A stretch of 64,000 nt of DNA from CAVYOE01 sp963770155 (GTDB lineage Bacteria > Actinomycetota > Thermoleophilia > Solirubrobacterales > 70-9). A model generated the notes under the pieces. It was not told the DNA's origin and did no database searches. It worked only from the letters and a program-made list of their open reading frames with translations. Of this stretch, positions 8,898-18,193 are shown piece by piece. The translations under genes and the position numbers were made by a program. Every line of letters begins with the position of its first letter. Position 1 is the stretch's first letter. The stretch spans positions 2,108,001 through 2,172,000 of the forward strand of contig CAVYOE010000001.1 of NCBI GenBank assembly GCA_963770155.1, given 5' to 3'.

Positions 8898-10651
8898 GCG
8901 CGCTTGGCGCGCTTACGCAGCTTCGAGAACTCGCGCCAGCCGCGCGTGTTTGCGACCTGCTCGGGGGTGAGCCAGGCGCGGCGGGCGGTGGCGATTCCCT
9001 ACTTCATGTTGTCGAGGGTGTCGGTGCCGTGGGCGTCGGTGTTGACGGCGATCATCACCCCGGCCTCGGCGGCAAGACGCGCGTGGCGCTCCGAGAGGTC
9101 GCGGCGGTTGGGGTTGCCGTTGATCTCGATCATCGTTCCGTTCTCGGCGGCCGCCTTGAAGATCCGCTCGACGTCAACCCCGTAGGGCTCCCGCCGCAGG
9201 ATCAGCCGGCCGGTGAGGTGGCCGATGCAGTCGACCAGGGGGTTCTCGATCGCCTCGATCACCCGCTCGGTCATCTTCTCCTCGGAGATCCGGAACGAGG
9301 TGTGGACGCTCGCCATCACCCAGTCGAGCTTCTCGAGCAGCTCGTCGGGGTAGTCGAGCTCCCCCTTGGTCCCGATGTTGACCTCCGAGCCGGCGAGCAG
9401 CCTGAATCCCTTGCGCTGGCCCTTCTTGCCCTTGTTCCACTTCCGCACCTCCTCGATCCGCTTCTCCAGCTGCTCGTCGGTGACGTGGTTGCCGAAGCCG
9501 TGGCTCGCCGAGTGGTCGGTGACCGCCAGGTACGCATAGCCGCGCTTCTTCGCCGCCTCTGCCATCTCGGCCAGGGAGTTGCGCCCGTCGGAGAGGGTCG
9601 TGTGGGAGTGGAGATCGCCCTTGATGTCCTCGATCGTGATCAGGTCGGGGAGCTCGCCCTTCTCGGCTGCCTCGATTTCACCGCTGCCCTGCCGCAGCTC
9701 CGGCTCGATGTATTCGAGGTCGAGCAGCTCGTAGATCCCGGTCTCGTCTGTGTGCTTGTGGACCTTGCCTTTCCCCTTTCCTGATGCGACCTCCTTTACG
9801 CCGTGCTCTGAGATCGACAGGCCTCGCGCCTGGGCGCGCTCGCGCAGCTTGACGTTGTGCTCCATCGAGCCGGTGAAGTGCTGGATCAGGTTGCCGAAGG
9901 TCTCGGGCGCGGTCATCCGCAGGTCGACCGAGACGCCCGTGTGGAGAACGGCGCCGGCACCCCAGGACCCGACCGAGCGCGCCTCGGCCGCCAGCGGATG
10001 GCTGGTCAGCGCCGCGCCGAGCCCTTCCGGGTCCGTGGTCGAAGCGACCAGGTCGATGTCCTTGGCGGTCTCCCCCCATCGCCGCATCGAGCCCGCCGGG
10101 ATCACCTCCTCGGCCGCCTCGTGCTCGGCCAGGTCGGCGGCGAGCTCTTCGGCGATCGGCATCAACTCCGACAGCAGGTAGCGACCGGCCGCGCCTTCCT
10201 CGCCGAGGGTCGCGAGCGAGGCGAGCACGTTCTGCTCGGTCTTCGGTCCCAGCCCCTTTACGTTGCGGATCTCTTCGCTCTCGGCCGCTTCCTTGAGCGA
10301 CTCGAGGTCCTTGATCCCGAGCTCGTCGTAGAGCAGCCGCGCCGTCTTTGCGCCCAGGCCCGGGATCCGAGTCACCGCCACCAGGGTCGCCGGGAACTTC
10401 TTCTTCAGCTTGGTCGCGGCCGGAATCTCACCGGTATCGAGCAGATCGTTGATCTTCACCTCCAGCGTCTTGCCGATCCCCTGGATCTCCGTCAGCCGCC
10501 CCTCCTTGGCCATCTGCTCGAGGGAAAGCGGGGCGCGCCGGGCCGCCTTCGCGGCCTCCTTGTAGGCGAGCACCCGGAACCGGTCCTTGCCGTCGAGCTC
10601 GTAGAGGATTCCCAGCTCCTCGAGGGCGGCGGCTATTTCTGCGTTTCGCAC
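8894..10651 (-). CDS. polX: DNA polymerase/3'-5' exonuclease PolX, with an in-frame TAG near the C-terminus
   Basis: A family X repair polymerase. It has N-terminal HhH motifs (EIQGIGKTLE, IPGLGAKTA, VKGLGPKTE), the nucleotidyl-transfer site GSMRRWGETAKDIDLV with a third Asp in VDLRM, and a C-terminal PHP phosphoesterase (DLHSHTTLSDG, VTDHS, GSEVNI, NTDAHGTDTLDNM). It acts in base-excision or gap repair. The open frame stops at TAG (8999-9001) after DNMK. Reading through it gives GIATARRAWLTPEQVANTRGW and a second stop at 8894, which is the conserved PolX ending; the expected residue at the stop is Tyr (TAC or TAT). The strict stop therefore removes about 35 conserved residues. The start GTG 10651 has a -10 GATACT (10658-10663) 6 nt upstream. 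Confidence 0.85.
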
Positions 10652-10824
10652 GCGGGAAGTATCGATGGACTGACACCCGGGCCGTTTGCCGCGCAGGTTC
10701 GCGGCTCGCGATCCCGCATTTTGCGCGGAGTTCGTGGTTGCGCGGGGGGCAGAGAAGTGCGACGTTCACCGCTCCAGATGGTGTGGGTGCCGAGTTGCCG
10801 TCTGCGAACGAAAAGGGGTCGCAT

Positions 10825-12099
10825 GTGAGGTTGGGAGAGAGGGTTTCCGCGGCAGAAAACGGGTCCCGGCCCGCGATCGCTCCCAACGACGAGCAGCGGC
10901 GAAAGGCGGCGCTGGTCTTGATCGAGCGTTACGAGCGCGCCCTTCGCCGCACTGCGCGGCGCTTTTCCCGCTGCGCCGAGGACGCTGACGACGCCTACCA
11001 GCGGGCGATCGAGATCCTGTTGAGCAAGGCGCCGGTGCTCGAGCCCGACCGGCTGGTTCGGTGGATGCACACGGTCACCCGGCATGAGGCGTACGCGGTG
11101 CGCCGGCAACGTGGCCGATTTCAGGAGATCTCGACGGTGGAGTCGGAGGAGGGGACGGCCCTGAACGCGGTCGACCTCGTCCCCAGCGATTCACCGGAGC
11201 CGTTCGAGAGCTCAGCCCGGCACGAGCGGCTCTCCCGCAGCCGCGAGGCGCTGCGGGCGTTGAAGCCGAATGAGATCCGTGCGCTCACCCTCAAGGCCGA
11301 GGGCTACTCCTACGCGGAGATCGGCGAGATCACCGGCTGGACCCACACCAAGATCAACCGCAACATGGTCGAGGGCAGGCGGCGGTTCCTCTCGGCGTTC
11401 GCGGAGATCGAGGAAGGAAAACGCTGCGAAGAGCTGGCGAGGCCGCTCTCGCGCTTTTCCGACGGGGAGGCATCTGCAGAGGATCGCGATGCGATCAAGC
11501 TCCATCTCGACCAGTGCTCGCACTGCAAGGCGAAGCTCCGGGCGTTCCGCGGTGTTCCGCAGCGGGTCCTCGAGGTCGCCCCGGCCGGCGTTCTCGCCGG
11601 CCCATCGCTGGTCGATCGCCTCGGAGACGGTATCTCCGCCGCGGGCGAGCGGGCCCGCGACGCGGTTGCCTCGATCGCGCATAGAGGGACGGGGGTTGAG
11701 GCGACGCAGACCGTTGCTGCGGCCGGCGGAACGCGAGGCTCGGGCCTGGCGCTGCTCGGTGTCGTATGCGGGATAGGTGCCGCCGGGGGTGGGGCGGCCG
11801 TCTGCGTGGAGACTGGGGTCATCCCCGATCCGTTCGGCAAGCCGGCGGTTGAAACGCAGGTGCCGGCCTCGTTGGACGCGCCGGCGCCGGCCGCACCCGA
11901 GACGGACGAGGCCAAGACATCCGAGCCGCAGGCGCCCGAGGAACGGCCTGTGGTTCAGGAACGGCGCGAGTTCGGCTTCGAGCAAGAGAGCTCAGGGGGG
12001 AGCACCGAGTTCGGCGGGCCCGCGGGCGGGGGTGGGTCGAGCTCCACCTCGGGCGGCGGTTCGGCAGGCGGCAGCGGGGGATTTGGCTTCGAAAAATAG
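10825..12099 (+). CDS. ECF sigma factor fused to a zinc-finger anti-sigma-like and membrane segment
   Basis: About 424 residues. The N-terminal 180 form an ECF sigma factor: region 2 around CAEDADDAYQRAIEILL, region 4 as SYAEIGEITGWTHTKINRNMVEGRRRF. This is followed in the same chain by a zf-HC2-like motif HLDQCSHCK (the HxxxCxxC of zinc-binding anti-sigma factors), a linker, one hydrophobic segment (LALLGVVCGIGAAGGGAAVCV) and an acidic, then Gly/Ser-rich C-terminus predicted outside the cell. So the sigma factor may be tethered to and inhibited by its own tail. The GTG at 10825 was chosen because AAAAGGGG (10810-10817) is well placed before it. The frame is open further upstream to a TTG at 10738 without a ribosome site. 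Confidence 0.75.
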   Translation: MRLGERVSAAENGSRPAIAPNDEQRRKAALVLIERYERALRRTARRFSRCAEDADDAYQRAIEILLSKAPVLEPDRLVRWMHTVTRHEAYAVRRQRGRFQEISTVESEEGTALNAVDLVPSDSPEPFESSARHERLSRSREALRALKPNEIRALTLKAEGYSYAEIGEITGWTHTKINRNMVEGRRRFLSAFAEIEEGKRCEELARPLSRFSDGEASAEDRDAIKLHLDQCSHCKAKLRAFRGVPQRVLEVAPAGVLAGPSLVDRLGDGISAAGERARDAVASIAHRGTGVEATQTVAAAGGTRGSGLALLGVVCGIGAAGGGAAVCVETGVIPDPFGKPAVETQVPASLDAPAPAAPETDEAKTSEPQAPEERPVVQERREFGFEQESSGGSTEFGGPAGGGGSSSTSGGGSAGGSGGFGFEK

Positions 12100-12169
12100 G
12101 TGCCGCCCGCCATATGTGGTGGTTCAGCGCGTCAGAGGGGGGTAAGCATTTGGAAGAGGCTCACCAGGA

Positions 12170-13090
12170 ATGGATTCCTTCCACCACGAGGCCCTCTTTT
12201 ACGAGGACCAAGAGCAATATCTCGCCGGCACCGTGCCCTTCATCCGCGAGGGACTGGAGGCGGGGGAGCAGGTTCTGGTCGCGGTCAACTCCGACAGGAT
12301 CGAGCTCCTGAGCGCCGAGGTCGGGGGCCCCTTCGACCGCCTCCGATTCCTCGACATGCCGACGATGGGCCAGAACCCGGCCCGGATCATCCCCGTGTGG
12401 CAGGACTTCGTCAACGAGAACGTCAATGGCCACTCGGCACGCGGAATCGGCGAGCCGGTCTGGCCCGAGCGCAGCCACGATGAGCTCACCGAGTGCGACC
12501 ACCACGAGTCGCTGCTCAACCTGGCGTTCAAGGACGCGCCGGCATGGAAGCTCCTATGCCCTTACGACGCTTCGAGCCTCGACCAGGACACCCTCGAGGG
12601 TGCGCGCCGCAACCATCCGGTCTGTTCGGAGGACGGCGACGAGCCGCAGCCGAGTGACAGCTACGCCGGGCCGGAACACACCGGCAGTCCGTTCGCGGGG
12701 GAGCTTGCTGACCCACATGTGCCGACTCAAAATCTCGACTTCAGCCTCGACAACCTTGCTGGCGTGCGGCGGTTCGCGATGCAGAGCGCCCTCGACGAGG
12801 GCTTCGACATGGAGCGGACCACCGACCTCACCCTGGCGGTGAGCGAGGTCGCCGCAAACAGCATCCTCTACGCCGGTGGCACCGGGCGGCTGCGTATCTG
12901 GCGTGAGCCCGAGGCGCTGATCTGCGAGGTGCTGGACTCGGGCCGGTTCGAAGACCCGATGGTCGGCCGGGTGCGGCCGAGCACCGCGCACGACAGCAAG
13001 GGCCTGTGGCTCGTCAACAACCTCTGCGACCTGGTCCAGATCCGCTCAGGCGAAGACGGCAGTGCCATCCGCCTGCACATGCGGGCCTGA
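12170..13090 (+). CDS. MEDS-domain sensor with HATPase_c_2 (anti-sigma-regulatory-type) ATPase
   Basis: 306 residues. The N-terminal half matches the MEDS/DcmR sensory domain (HEALFYEDQEQYLAGTVPFI, EGLEAGEQVLVAV, NHPVC), present in many actinobacterial regulators. The C-terminal 130 residues form an RsbW/SpoIIAB-like GHKL ATPase with N-box LAVSEVAANSILYAGGTG and a G-box region (DSKGLWLVNNLCD). Such proteins usually bind sigma or anti-sigma partners, here plausibly linked to the sigma factor just upstream. It is separated from that gene by 70 nt and could be read from the same transcript. ATG 12170 is preceded by GGAAGAGG with about 10 nt spacing. Confidence 0.75.
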   Translation: MDSFHHEALFYEDQEQYLAGTVPFIREGLEAGEQVLVAVNSDRIELLSAEVGGPFDRLRFLDMPTMGQNPARIIPVWQDFVNENVNGHSARGIGEPVWPERSHDELTECDHHESLLNLAFKDAPAWKLLCPYDASSLDQDTLEGARRNHPVCSEDGDEPQPSDSYAGPEHTGSPFAGELADPHVPTQNLDFSLDNLAGVRRFAMQSALDEGFDMERTTDLTLAVSEVAANSILYAGGTGRLRIWREPEALICEVLDSGRFEDPMVGRVRPSTAHDSKGLWLVNNLCDLVQIRSGEDGSAIRLHMRA

Positions 13091-13117
13091 CACCGCCCGC
13101 CTCACTAAGCGACGGAC

Positions 13118-15975
13118 TCAGCCGCAGCCGGTGTTGTTGCCGCAGCTCGAGCAGGTGTAACAGCTGCCCGTGCGCTGCATCATGCCGCCGCACTGGTCGC
13201 AGGCCGGGCCGAGGTCGCGCCCTTCCATAGTCGCGGGGACGACCGGCGGGGTCTCGGTTAGCGCCTCGGTCGGGGGGACCGGCTTGGCGGACTCTGCTGT
13301 GGCGGACCCGTTGCCGGCACCGTTGCCCGAGCCGTTGCCCTGCCCGTTTCCGGAGGCTTCGCCGTGCCCGTTGGCCGGGCCCTCGTCGACCGGTAGCGCC
13401 TGCTGGGCCTCGCGCTTGCGGCGGATCTCCTCGGTGAGGATGCCGAGGTCCTCGAGCACCAGCTCGTCATCGATGAAGCGGCTCGCCAGCCAGCGCATGA
13501 TGTAGTCGGGCAGCGACTTCGCGAACGGGATCTCCGGGTTGCGGGTGATTCCCTCGGGCTCGAAGCGCATGTAGCTGAACTTGCGCACGAAGACCTCGAG
13601 CGGGACTCCGTACTGGAGCCCGATCGAGATCGCGGTCGCAAACGCGTTCATGAGCCCGCGCATGGTCGAGCCTTCCTTGCCGATGTCGGTGAGGAAGATC
13701 TCGCCGAGCGGAGCCGTCCTCGTAGCGGCCGGCGGTGATGTAGCCCTCGTGGCCGGCGATGTTGAACTTGTGCGTGATGGACTCGCGCTCGCGCGGCATC
13801 TTGCGCCGCTCTGGCTTCGCCTCGGTGGGCCCGTCGGCCGTTGCCTTCTTGTCCGCTTCGTCCCCGGCGTCGGTGCGGAGGGCCTGCGCGGTCTTGGAAC
13901 CGTCGCGATAGATCGCGAGCGCCTTGAGGCCGCCCTTCCAGCCGCGGGTGTAGGCGTCGGCGATGTCATCGACGCTTGCCGTCTCCGGCAGGTTGACCGT
14001 CTTCGAGATCGCGCCCGAGATGAACGGCTGGGTCGCGGCCATCATGTCGATGTGGCCGGTGTGCGAGATCGCGCGCTCGCCGACCGCGACGTCGAACACC
14101 GCCAGGTGCTCGTCCTTGAGGCCCGGCGCGCCGATGATCGTGCTCTGCTCGGCGATGTAGGCCTCGATCTGCTCGATCTCGGAGTCGTTGTAACCAAGGG
14201 TCCGCAGCGCCAGCGGCACCGAGCGGTTGACGATCGTCATCTGGCCGCCTCCGACCAGTTCCTTGAACTTGACCAGGGAGAAGTCCGGCTCGATCCCGGT
14301 CGTGTCGCAATCCATCAGGAAGCTGATCGTCCCGGTGGGGGCGAGGACGGTCGCCTGGGCGTTGCGGTAGCCGTGGCGCTCGCCGAGCTCGACCGCCTCG
14401 TCCCAGGCGAGGCGCGCCGCGGCAAGCAGGCCGTCCTCGACGAACCCGTCGGGGATCTCGTAGGAAGCGTCGCGGTGCATCCGCATCACCTTGTTGTGCG
14501 GCTCGCGGTTCTTCGGGTACTCGTCGTAGGTGCCGATCGCACCCGCGATCTCTGCCGAGCGGCGGTAGCCGCGACCGGTCATCAGCGCCGTGATCGCGGC
14601 GGCGACCGCCCGACCCTCGTCCGAGTCATAGGGCAGCCCGTTCGACATCAGCAGGGCGCCGAGGTTGGCGTAGCCCAGCCCGAGCTGGCGGAAGGCGCGA
14701 GCGTTGGCGCCGATCTCCTCGGTCGGATAGCTCGAGGGCCCGACGATGATCTCCTGGGCCAGCAGAAGGATGTCCACCGCGTGGACGAAGTCCTCGACGT
14801 TGAAGCTGCCGTCCGCGTTCCGGAACTCGCATCAGGTTGATCGAGGCGAGGTTGCAGGCCGAGTCGTCGACGTGCATGTACTCGCTGCACGGGTTCGAGG
14901 CATTGATCCGTCCCGAGTGCGGGCAGGTGTGCCAGTCGTTGATGATCGTGTCGTACTGGACGCCCGGATCGGCGCACTGCCAGGCAGCCTCGGAGATCTG
15001 GTGCATCAGGTCCTTGGCCGGCAGCTCCTTGACGGGCGCCCCGTCGGTGCGGGCGCGCAGCTCCCACTGTCCGTCGGCCTCGACGGTCTCCATGAACTGG
15101 TTCGAAACGCGGACCGAGTTATTGGCGTTCTGGTACTGGATCGAATGGAACGAGTCCGAGTCGATCCGCATGTCGAAGCCGGCTGCCTGAAGGGCGGCTG
15201 CCTTCTCCTCCTCTTTGGCCTTGCACCAGACGAAGTCCTCGATGTCGGGGTGGTCGACGTCGAGCACGACCATCTTCGCCGCGCGCCGGGTCTTGCCGCC
15301 ACTCTTGATCGTGCCGGCCCAGGCGTCTGCCCCGCGCATGAAGCTGACCGGCCCGGAGGCGAGCCCACCCTTGGAGAGGTGCTCCTTGGAGGAGCGGATG
15401 TTGGAGAGGTTGATGCCCGACCCCGACCCGCCGCGGAAGATCATGCCCTCCTTGGTGTTCCAGTCGAGGATCGACTCCATGGTGTCCTCGACGCTCAAGA
15501 TGAAGCAGGCGGAGCATTGAGGGTGCTCCTCGAAACCGACGTTGAACCAGACCGGCGAGTTGAACGCCGCCTTCTGGTTGACCAGGATCGAGGTCAGCTC
15601 GGCCTCGAAGGCATCGCCGTCGGCCTCGCTTGCGAAGTAGCCGCCGTCCCGTCCCCAATCAGCGATGGTGCCGGCCACCCGTCCCACCATCTGCTTGACC
15701 GAGCTCTCGCGCTCGGGGCTGCCGAGCTTGCCGCGGAAGTACTTCTGGGCGACGATGTTGGTCGCGTTCTGCGACCAGCTCTTCGGGAACTCGACCCCGT
15801 GCTGCTCGAAGGCCGGGCTCTCGGGGTCGCCGATGATCGCGTCGCGGGTCTCCCACTCGAGCTCGTCGAAGGGATGGATGCCGGCCGTGGTGAAGCGGCG
15901 CTCGATGGCAAGTCCCGCCTTGGTTGCGGTGATGTCCTGCGGGGTCGTCTCTGTCGTGGTCTCGGTGTTTGCCAT
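13118..15975 (-). CDS. nrdJ: Adenosylcobalamin-dependent ribonucleotide reductase (class II), frameshifted twice
   Basis: About 952 residues. It makes deoxyribonucleotides using vitamin B12. Visible are the N-terminal region (GTIADWGRDGGYF, NSPVWFNVG, QCSACFILSVEDTMESI), the central barrel (GGSGSGINLSNIRS, NPCSEYMHVDDSACNLASINLMR) and a C-terminal Cys-rich finger (CDQCGGMMQRTGSCYTCSSCG) that probably relays electrons. Two single extra bases break the frame, at about 14826 (LMR / FRNADGSFNVEDF) and about 13712 (RYEDG / PLGEIFLTDIGKEGST). An essential enzyme with both halves intact points to sequence errors. It starts 24 nt after nrdR with AGGAGAGG in the leader. A Gly/Asn-rich linker (about 13310-13380) precedes the finger. 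Confidence 0.85.
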
Positions 15976-15999
15976 CGGTCCTCTCCTATCGCGGGTGAT

Positions 16000-16518
16000 C
16001 TATGGGGTGAGCCGGGTAGCCTCCCGCTTGGCTCGGACAGAACCGGAGGCCTGGGAAGTTCGTTGTTTGCGGGGTTTTTTCGAGAGCCGAGCGAGCTCGG
16101 CCCGGACCGATCGCAGATCGCTCAGATCCCGGTAGACGCCGACGAACTGGAGGTAGGCCCCGAGGTCGAGATCGCGGAGACCTGCGAGGCACATCTCGCC
16201 GATCCGCTCGGAGGGAAGCTCGCCGCCGGCGGCCTCGACCTCGCGCGCGATCGCCGCCACGATCTCCTCGACGTCCGAGTCCTTGACCGGCCGCTTCACG
16301 GTGGCGCGAAGCAGGCCGGCGCGGAGCTTGACCGGGTCGAACCGCTCCCTCGACCCGTTTCGCTTCCCTACATAAAGGGGCTCCGGCTCCCGCCGCTCGT
16401 GGGTGGTGAACCGGTGACCGCAGGCAGAGCAGAGCCGCCGCCGCCGCAGCGAGGAGCCGTGCTCCTCGCGCCGGGTCTCGAGCACCCGGGTCGCTCCGCT
16501 GCAGCTAGGACATTCCAT
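16000..16518 (-). CDS. nrdR: Transcriptional repressor NrdR
   Basis: 172 residues with the NrdR zinc ribbon (CPSCSG at residues 3-8, CSACGHRFTTHE at 31-42) and an ATP-cone (KRNGSRERFDPVKLRAGLLRA onward). It senses dATP/ATP and represses ribonucleotide reductase genes. It lies directly upstream of nrdJ, a common actinobacterial pair. The start ATG is 6 nt after a minus-strand -10 TACACT (16525-16530), so the mRNA is probably leaderless. The C-terminal 35 residues are basic and probably flexible. LYVGK is written TAT-GTA-GGG, one of the repeated 9-mers. Confidence 0.93.
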   Translation of the reverse strand: MECPSCSGATRVLETRREEHGSSLRRRRLCSACGHRFTTHERREPEPLYVGKRNGSRERFDPVKLRAGLLRATVKRPVKDSDVEEIVAAIAREVEAAGGELPSERIGEMCLAGLRDLDLGAYLQFVGVYRDLSDLRSVRAELARLSKKPRKQRTSQASGSVRAKREATRLTP

Positions 16519-16524
16519 GCCTGC

Positions 16525-16530
16525 AGTGTA
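16525..16530 (-). promoter_or_regulatory. -10 element of the nrdR-nrdJ operon
   Basis: Minus-strand TACACT ends 6 nt before the nrdR ATG at 16518. No Shine-Dalgarno sequence is present. Confidence 0.5.
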
Positions 16531-16559
16531 CTACTGGTAGCCGTCCGGGCCGCACCGAA

Positions 16560-16575
16560 ACGCTAGATATAGCGC
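16560..16575. promoter_or_regulatory. Candidate NrdR box upstream of nrdR
   Basis: On the minus strand this reads GCGCTATATCTAGCGT, an imperfect palindrome (CGCTA...TAGCG) that agrees at about 12 of 16 positions with the NrdR-box pattern ACACwATATATwGTGT as I know it. It is centred about 49 nt upstream of the nrdR start. NrdR boxes usually come in pairs; a convincing second copy is not seen. Confidence 0.4.
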
Positions 16576-16588
16576 CTGCGTCGTAGAT

Positions 16589-17392
16589 TTACTCCGCTGC
16601 TTGCGGCCGCTTCCAGCCTGTCCTCGAGACGATTCGGCGCATCAGCGGACCCGGGGTCGTTCGGATCATCAACCGGGCGCGCCAGGGAACGATCAGCTCG
16701 CGCTTCTCGCGCTCGACGGCGCGCACTGCGTGCTCGGCCACCTGGGCCTCGGTCAGCGCCTTGCCCATCAGCTTTCCGGCGCGCGGGATTCGCTCCCGGG
16801 ATCCGGGGTTGTTGTCGAAGTAGGGCGAGTCGACCTCGGCCGGCGCCAGCAGGGAGACGCCGATCCCGGTGTCTCGCAGGTCGGCCCGCAGGTGGTCGCT
16901 GAAGGCGCGCATCGCCCAGCGGGAGGTGCCGTATCCGGCAGCGCCGGGGATGTTGACGTAAGCGGCGACCGAGGTCATGTTGAGGACGTGGCCGGAGCCG
17001 CGCGCGATCATCGCCGGCAGCAGGGCGCGGGTGAGCTCGAACGCGGCAAGGTACGGGAGGGCAATCTGGTCGCGGGCCTCACCCGGGTCGTTCTCGTCGA
17101 CCGCGCGCCAGCGCCCTGCGCCGGCGTTGTTGACGATCAGGTCGGGTGCGCCGGGGGCCACCAGCAGCTCCTCGGCCAGGCGCTGGACGTCGTTGACGTC
17201 GGAGAGGTCGGCCGGCATCGCGATTGCCTCGCGGCCGGGCTGGGCGAGCTCGTCGGCGAGCCTCTGGAGGGCCTCCTGGCCGCGGGCCACCAGGATCAGG
17301 CGAGCCCCCCGGCCCGCCAGGGTCCGCGCGATCCACGCCCCGATCCCGCTCGAGGCGCCGGTTACCAGGGCGAGCTTGCCGTCGAGGTCCAC
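16589..17392 (-). CDS. Short-chain dehydrogenase/reductase with Arg in place of the catalytic Lys
   Basis: 267 residues, a classical SDR with TGASSGIG (residues 11-18) for NAD(P) binding, NNAGAG near residue 88, and the catalytic Ser in MTSVAAY. The active-site YxxxK is YGTSR (codons TAC GGC ACC TCC CGC), so Lys is replaced by Arg. The substrate is unknown. The start GTG 17392 has a minus-strand -10 TAAGGT (17400-17405) 7 nt upstream. It lies upstream of nrdR on the same strand but is separated by 70 nt with its own signals, so it is probably an independent unit. Confidence 0.85.
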   Translation of the reverse strand: MDLDGKLALVTGASSGIGAWIARTLAGRGARLILVARGQEALQRLADELAQPGREAIAMPADLSDVNDVQRLAEELLVAPGAPDLIVNNAGAGRWRAVDENDPGEARDQIALPYLAAFELTRALLPAMIARGSGHVLNMTSVAAYVNIPGAAGYGTSRWAMRAFSDHLRADLRDTGIGVSLLAPAEVDSPYFDNNPGSRERIPRAGKLMGKALTEAQVAEHAVRAVEREKRELIVPWRARLMIRTTPGPLMRRIVSRTGWKRPQAAE

Positions 17393-17448
17393 GAGCGCGA
17401 CCTTAGCGCGGAACTTCCGGCACGGACCGGTTTACTCTCAAAACCAGG

Positions 17449-18177
17449 ATGGCTGAACGCGCAAAGCAGGCGAAAGCAAGCGCCGCCGATGCGGTCGCCT
17501 CGGCCAAGGAAGGGGCGGCCGAGGCGCTCGAGAAGGTGAAGCCGCGCCTCCGCGGCGTCTCGCACGAGTGGGCCTTCTTCGTCTCCCTGGTCGCCGGCGG
17601 GGCCCTGGTCGTCGCCGCCGACCCGGGGCGGACCAGGATCGCAATCGCGATCTACGCCCTCTCGCTCTCAGCGCTGCTCGGGGTGAGCGCTCTTTATCAC
17701 CGCGTTGATTGGAAGCGGCCGACGGCGCGTCGCTGGATGCGCCGCCTGGACCACTCGATGATCTTCGTCTTGATTGCCGGAACGGTCACGCCGTTCCTTT
17801 GGCTTGTGCTGGACGGGCGGTTCGCGGACGCACTCTTGGTCGCGGTTTGGGTGGGCGCCCTGGCGGGAATCGTCGTGGAGCTGATCTGGATCGAGGCGCC
17901 GAAGTGGGTGACGGCGCTCATCTACATCGCGGTCGGCTGGATCGGCGCGCTGGCCTTTCCCTCGATCGTCTCGGATGCCGGTATCGGCGCCGGCGCCCTG
18001 ATCGCTCTCGGCGGCGTCCTCTACACAGCCGGGGCAATCATCTATGCCAGGCAGCGGCCCGACCCGAACCCCGAGGTCTTCGGCTATCACGAGATCTTCC
18101 ACGTGCTCGTGATCGCCGCGGCGACGGCGCACTTCGTCGCCGTCGCGATCTACGCGCTTCCCGCGGGCAGCTCCTGA
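17449..18177 (+). CDS. Hemolysin III / PAQR-like membrane protein
   Basis: 242 residues with seven membrane segments and the family metal-site motifs: SALYHR near residue 82, LDHSMIF near 100 and GYHEIFHVL near 205. The N-terminal 40 residues are an Ala/Lys/Glu-rich helix not usual for the family. The biochemical role of bacterial Hly-III proteins is poorly defined (putative zinc-dependent hydrolases or ion regulators). ATG 17449 is 10 nt after a -10 TACTCT (17433-17438), leaderless. Confidence 0.85.
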   Translation: MAERAKQAKASAADAVASAKEGAAEALEKVKPRLRGVSHEWAFFVSLVAGGALVVAADPGRTRIAIAIYALSLSALLGVSALYHRVDWKRPTARRWMRRLDHSMIFVLIAGTVTPFLWLVLDGRFADALLVAVWVGALAGIVVELIWIEAPKWVTALIYIAVGWIGALAFPSIVSDAGIGAGALIALGGVLYTAGAIIYARQRPDPNPEVFGYHEIFHVLVIAAATAHFVAVAIYALPAGSS

Positions 18178-18193
18178 GCGGTACGATCGGCCC

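Noticed and set aside
8999..9001. Recoding of the polX TAG as pyrrolysine or another amino acid
   Set aside because: Other genes here end normally in TAG (for example 8895-8897, 5439-5441), and the expected residue is an ordinary Tyr.
13310..13380. Short repeats in the Gly/Asn-rich stretch before the nrdJ finger
   Set aside because: They encode a low-complexity linker and are not a CRISPR or mobile repeat.
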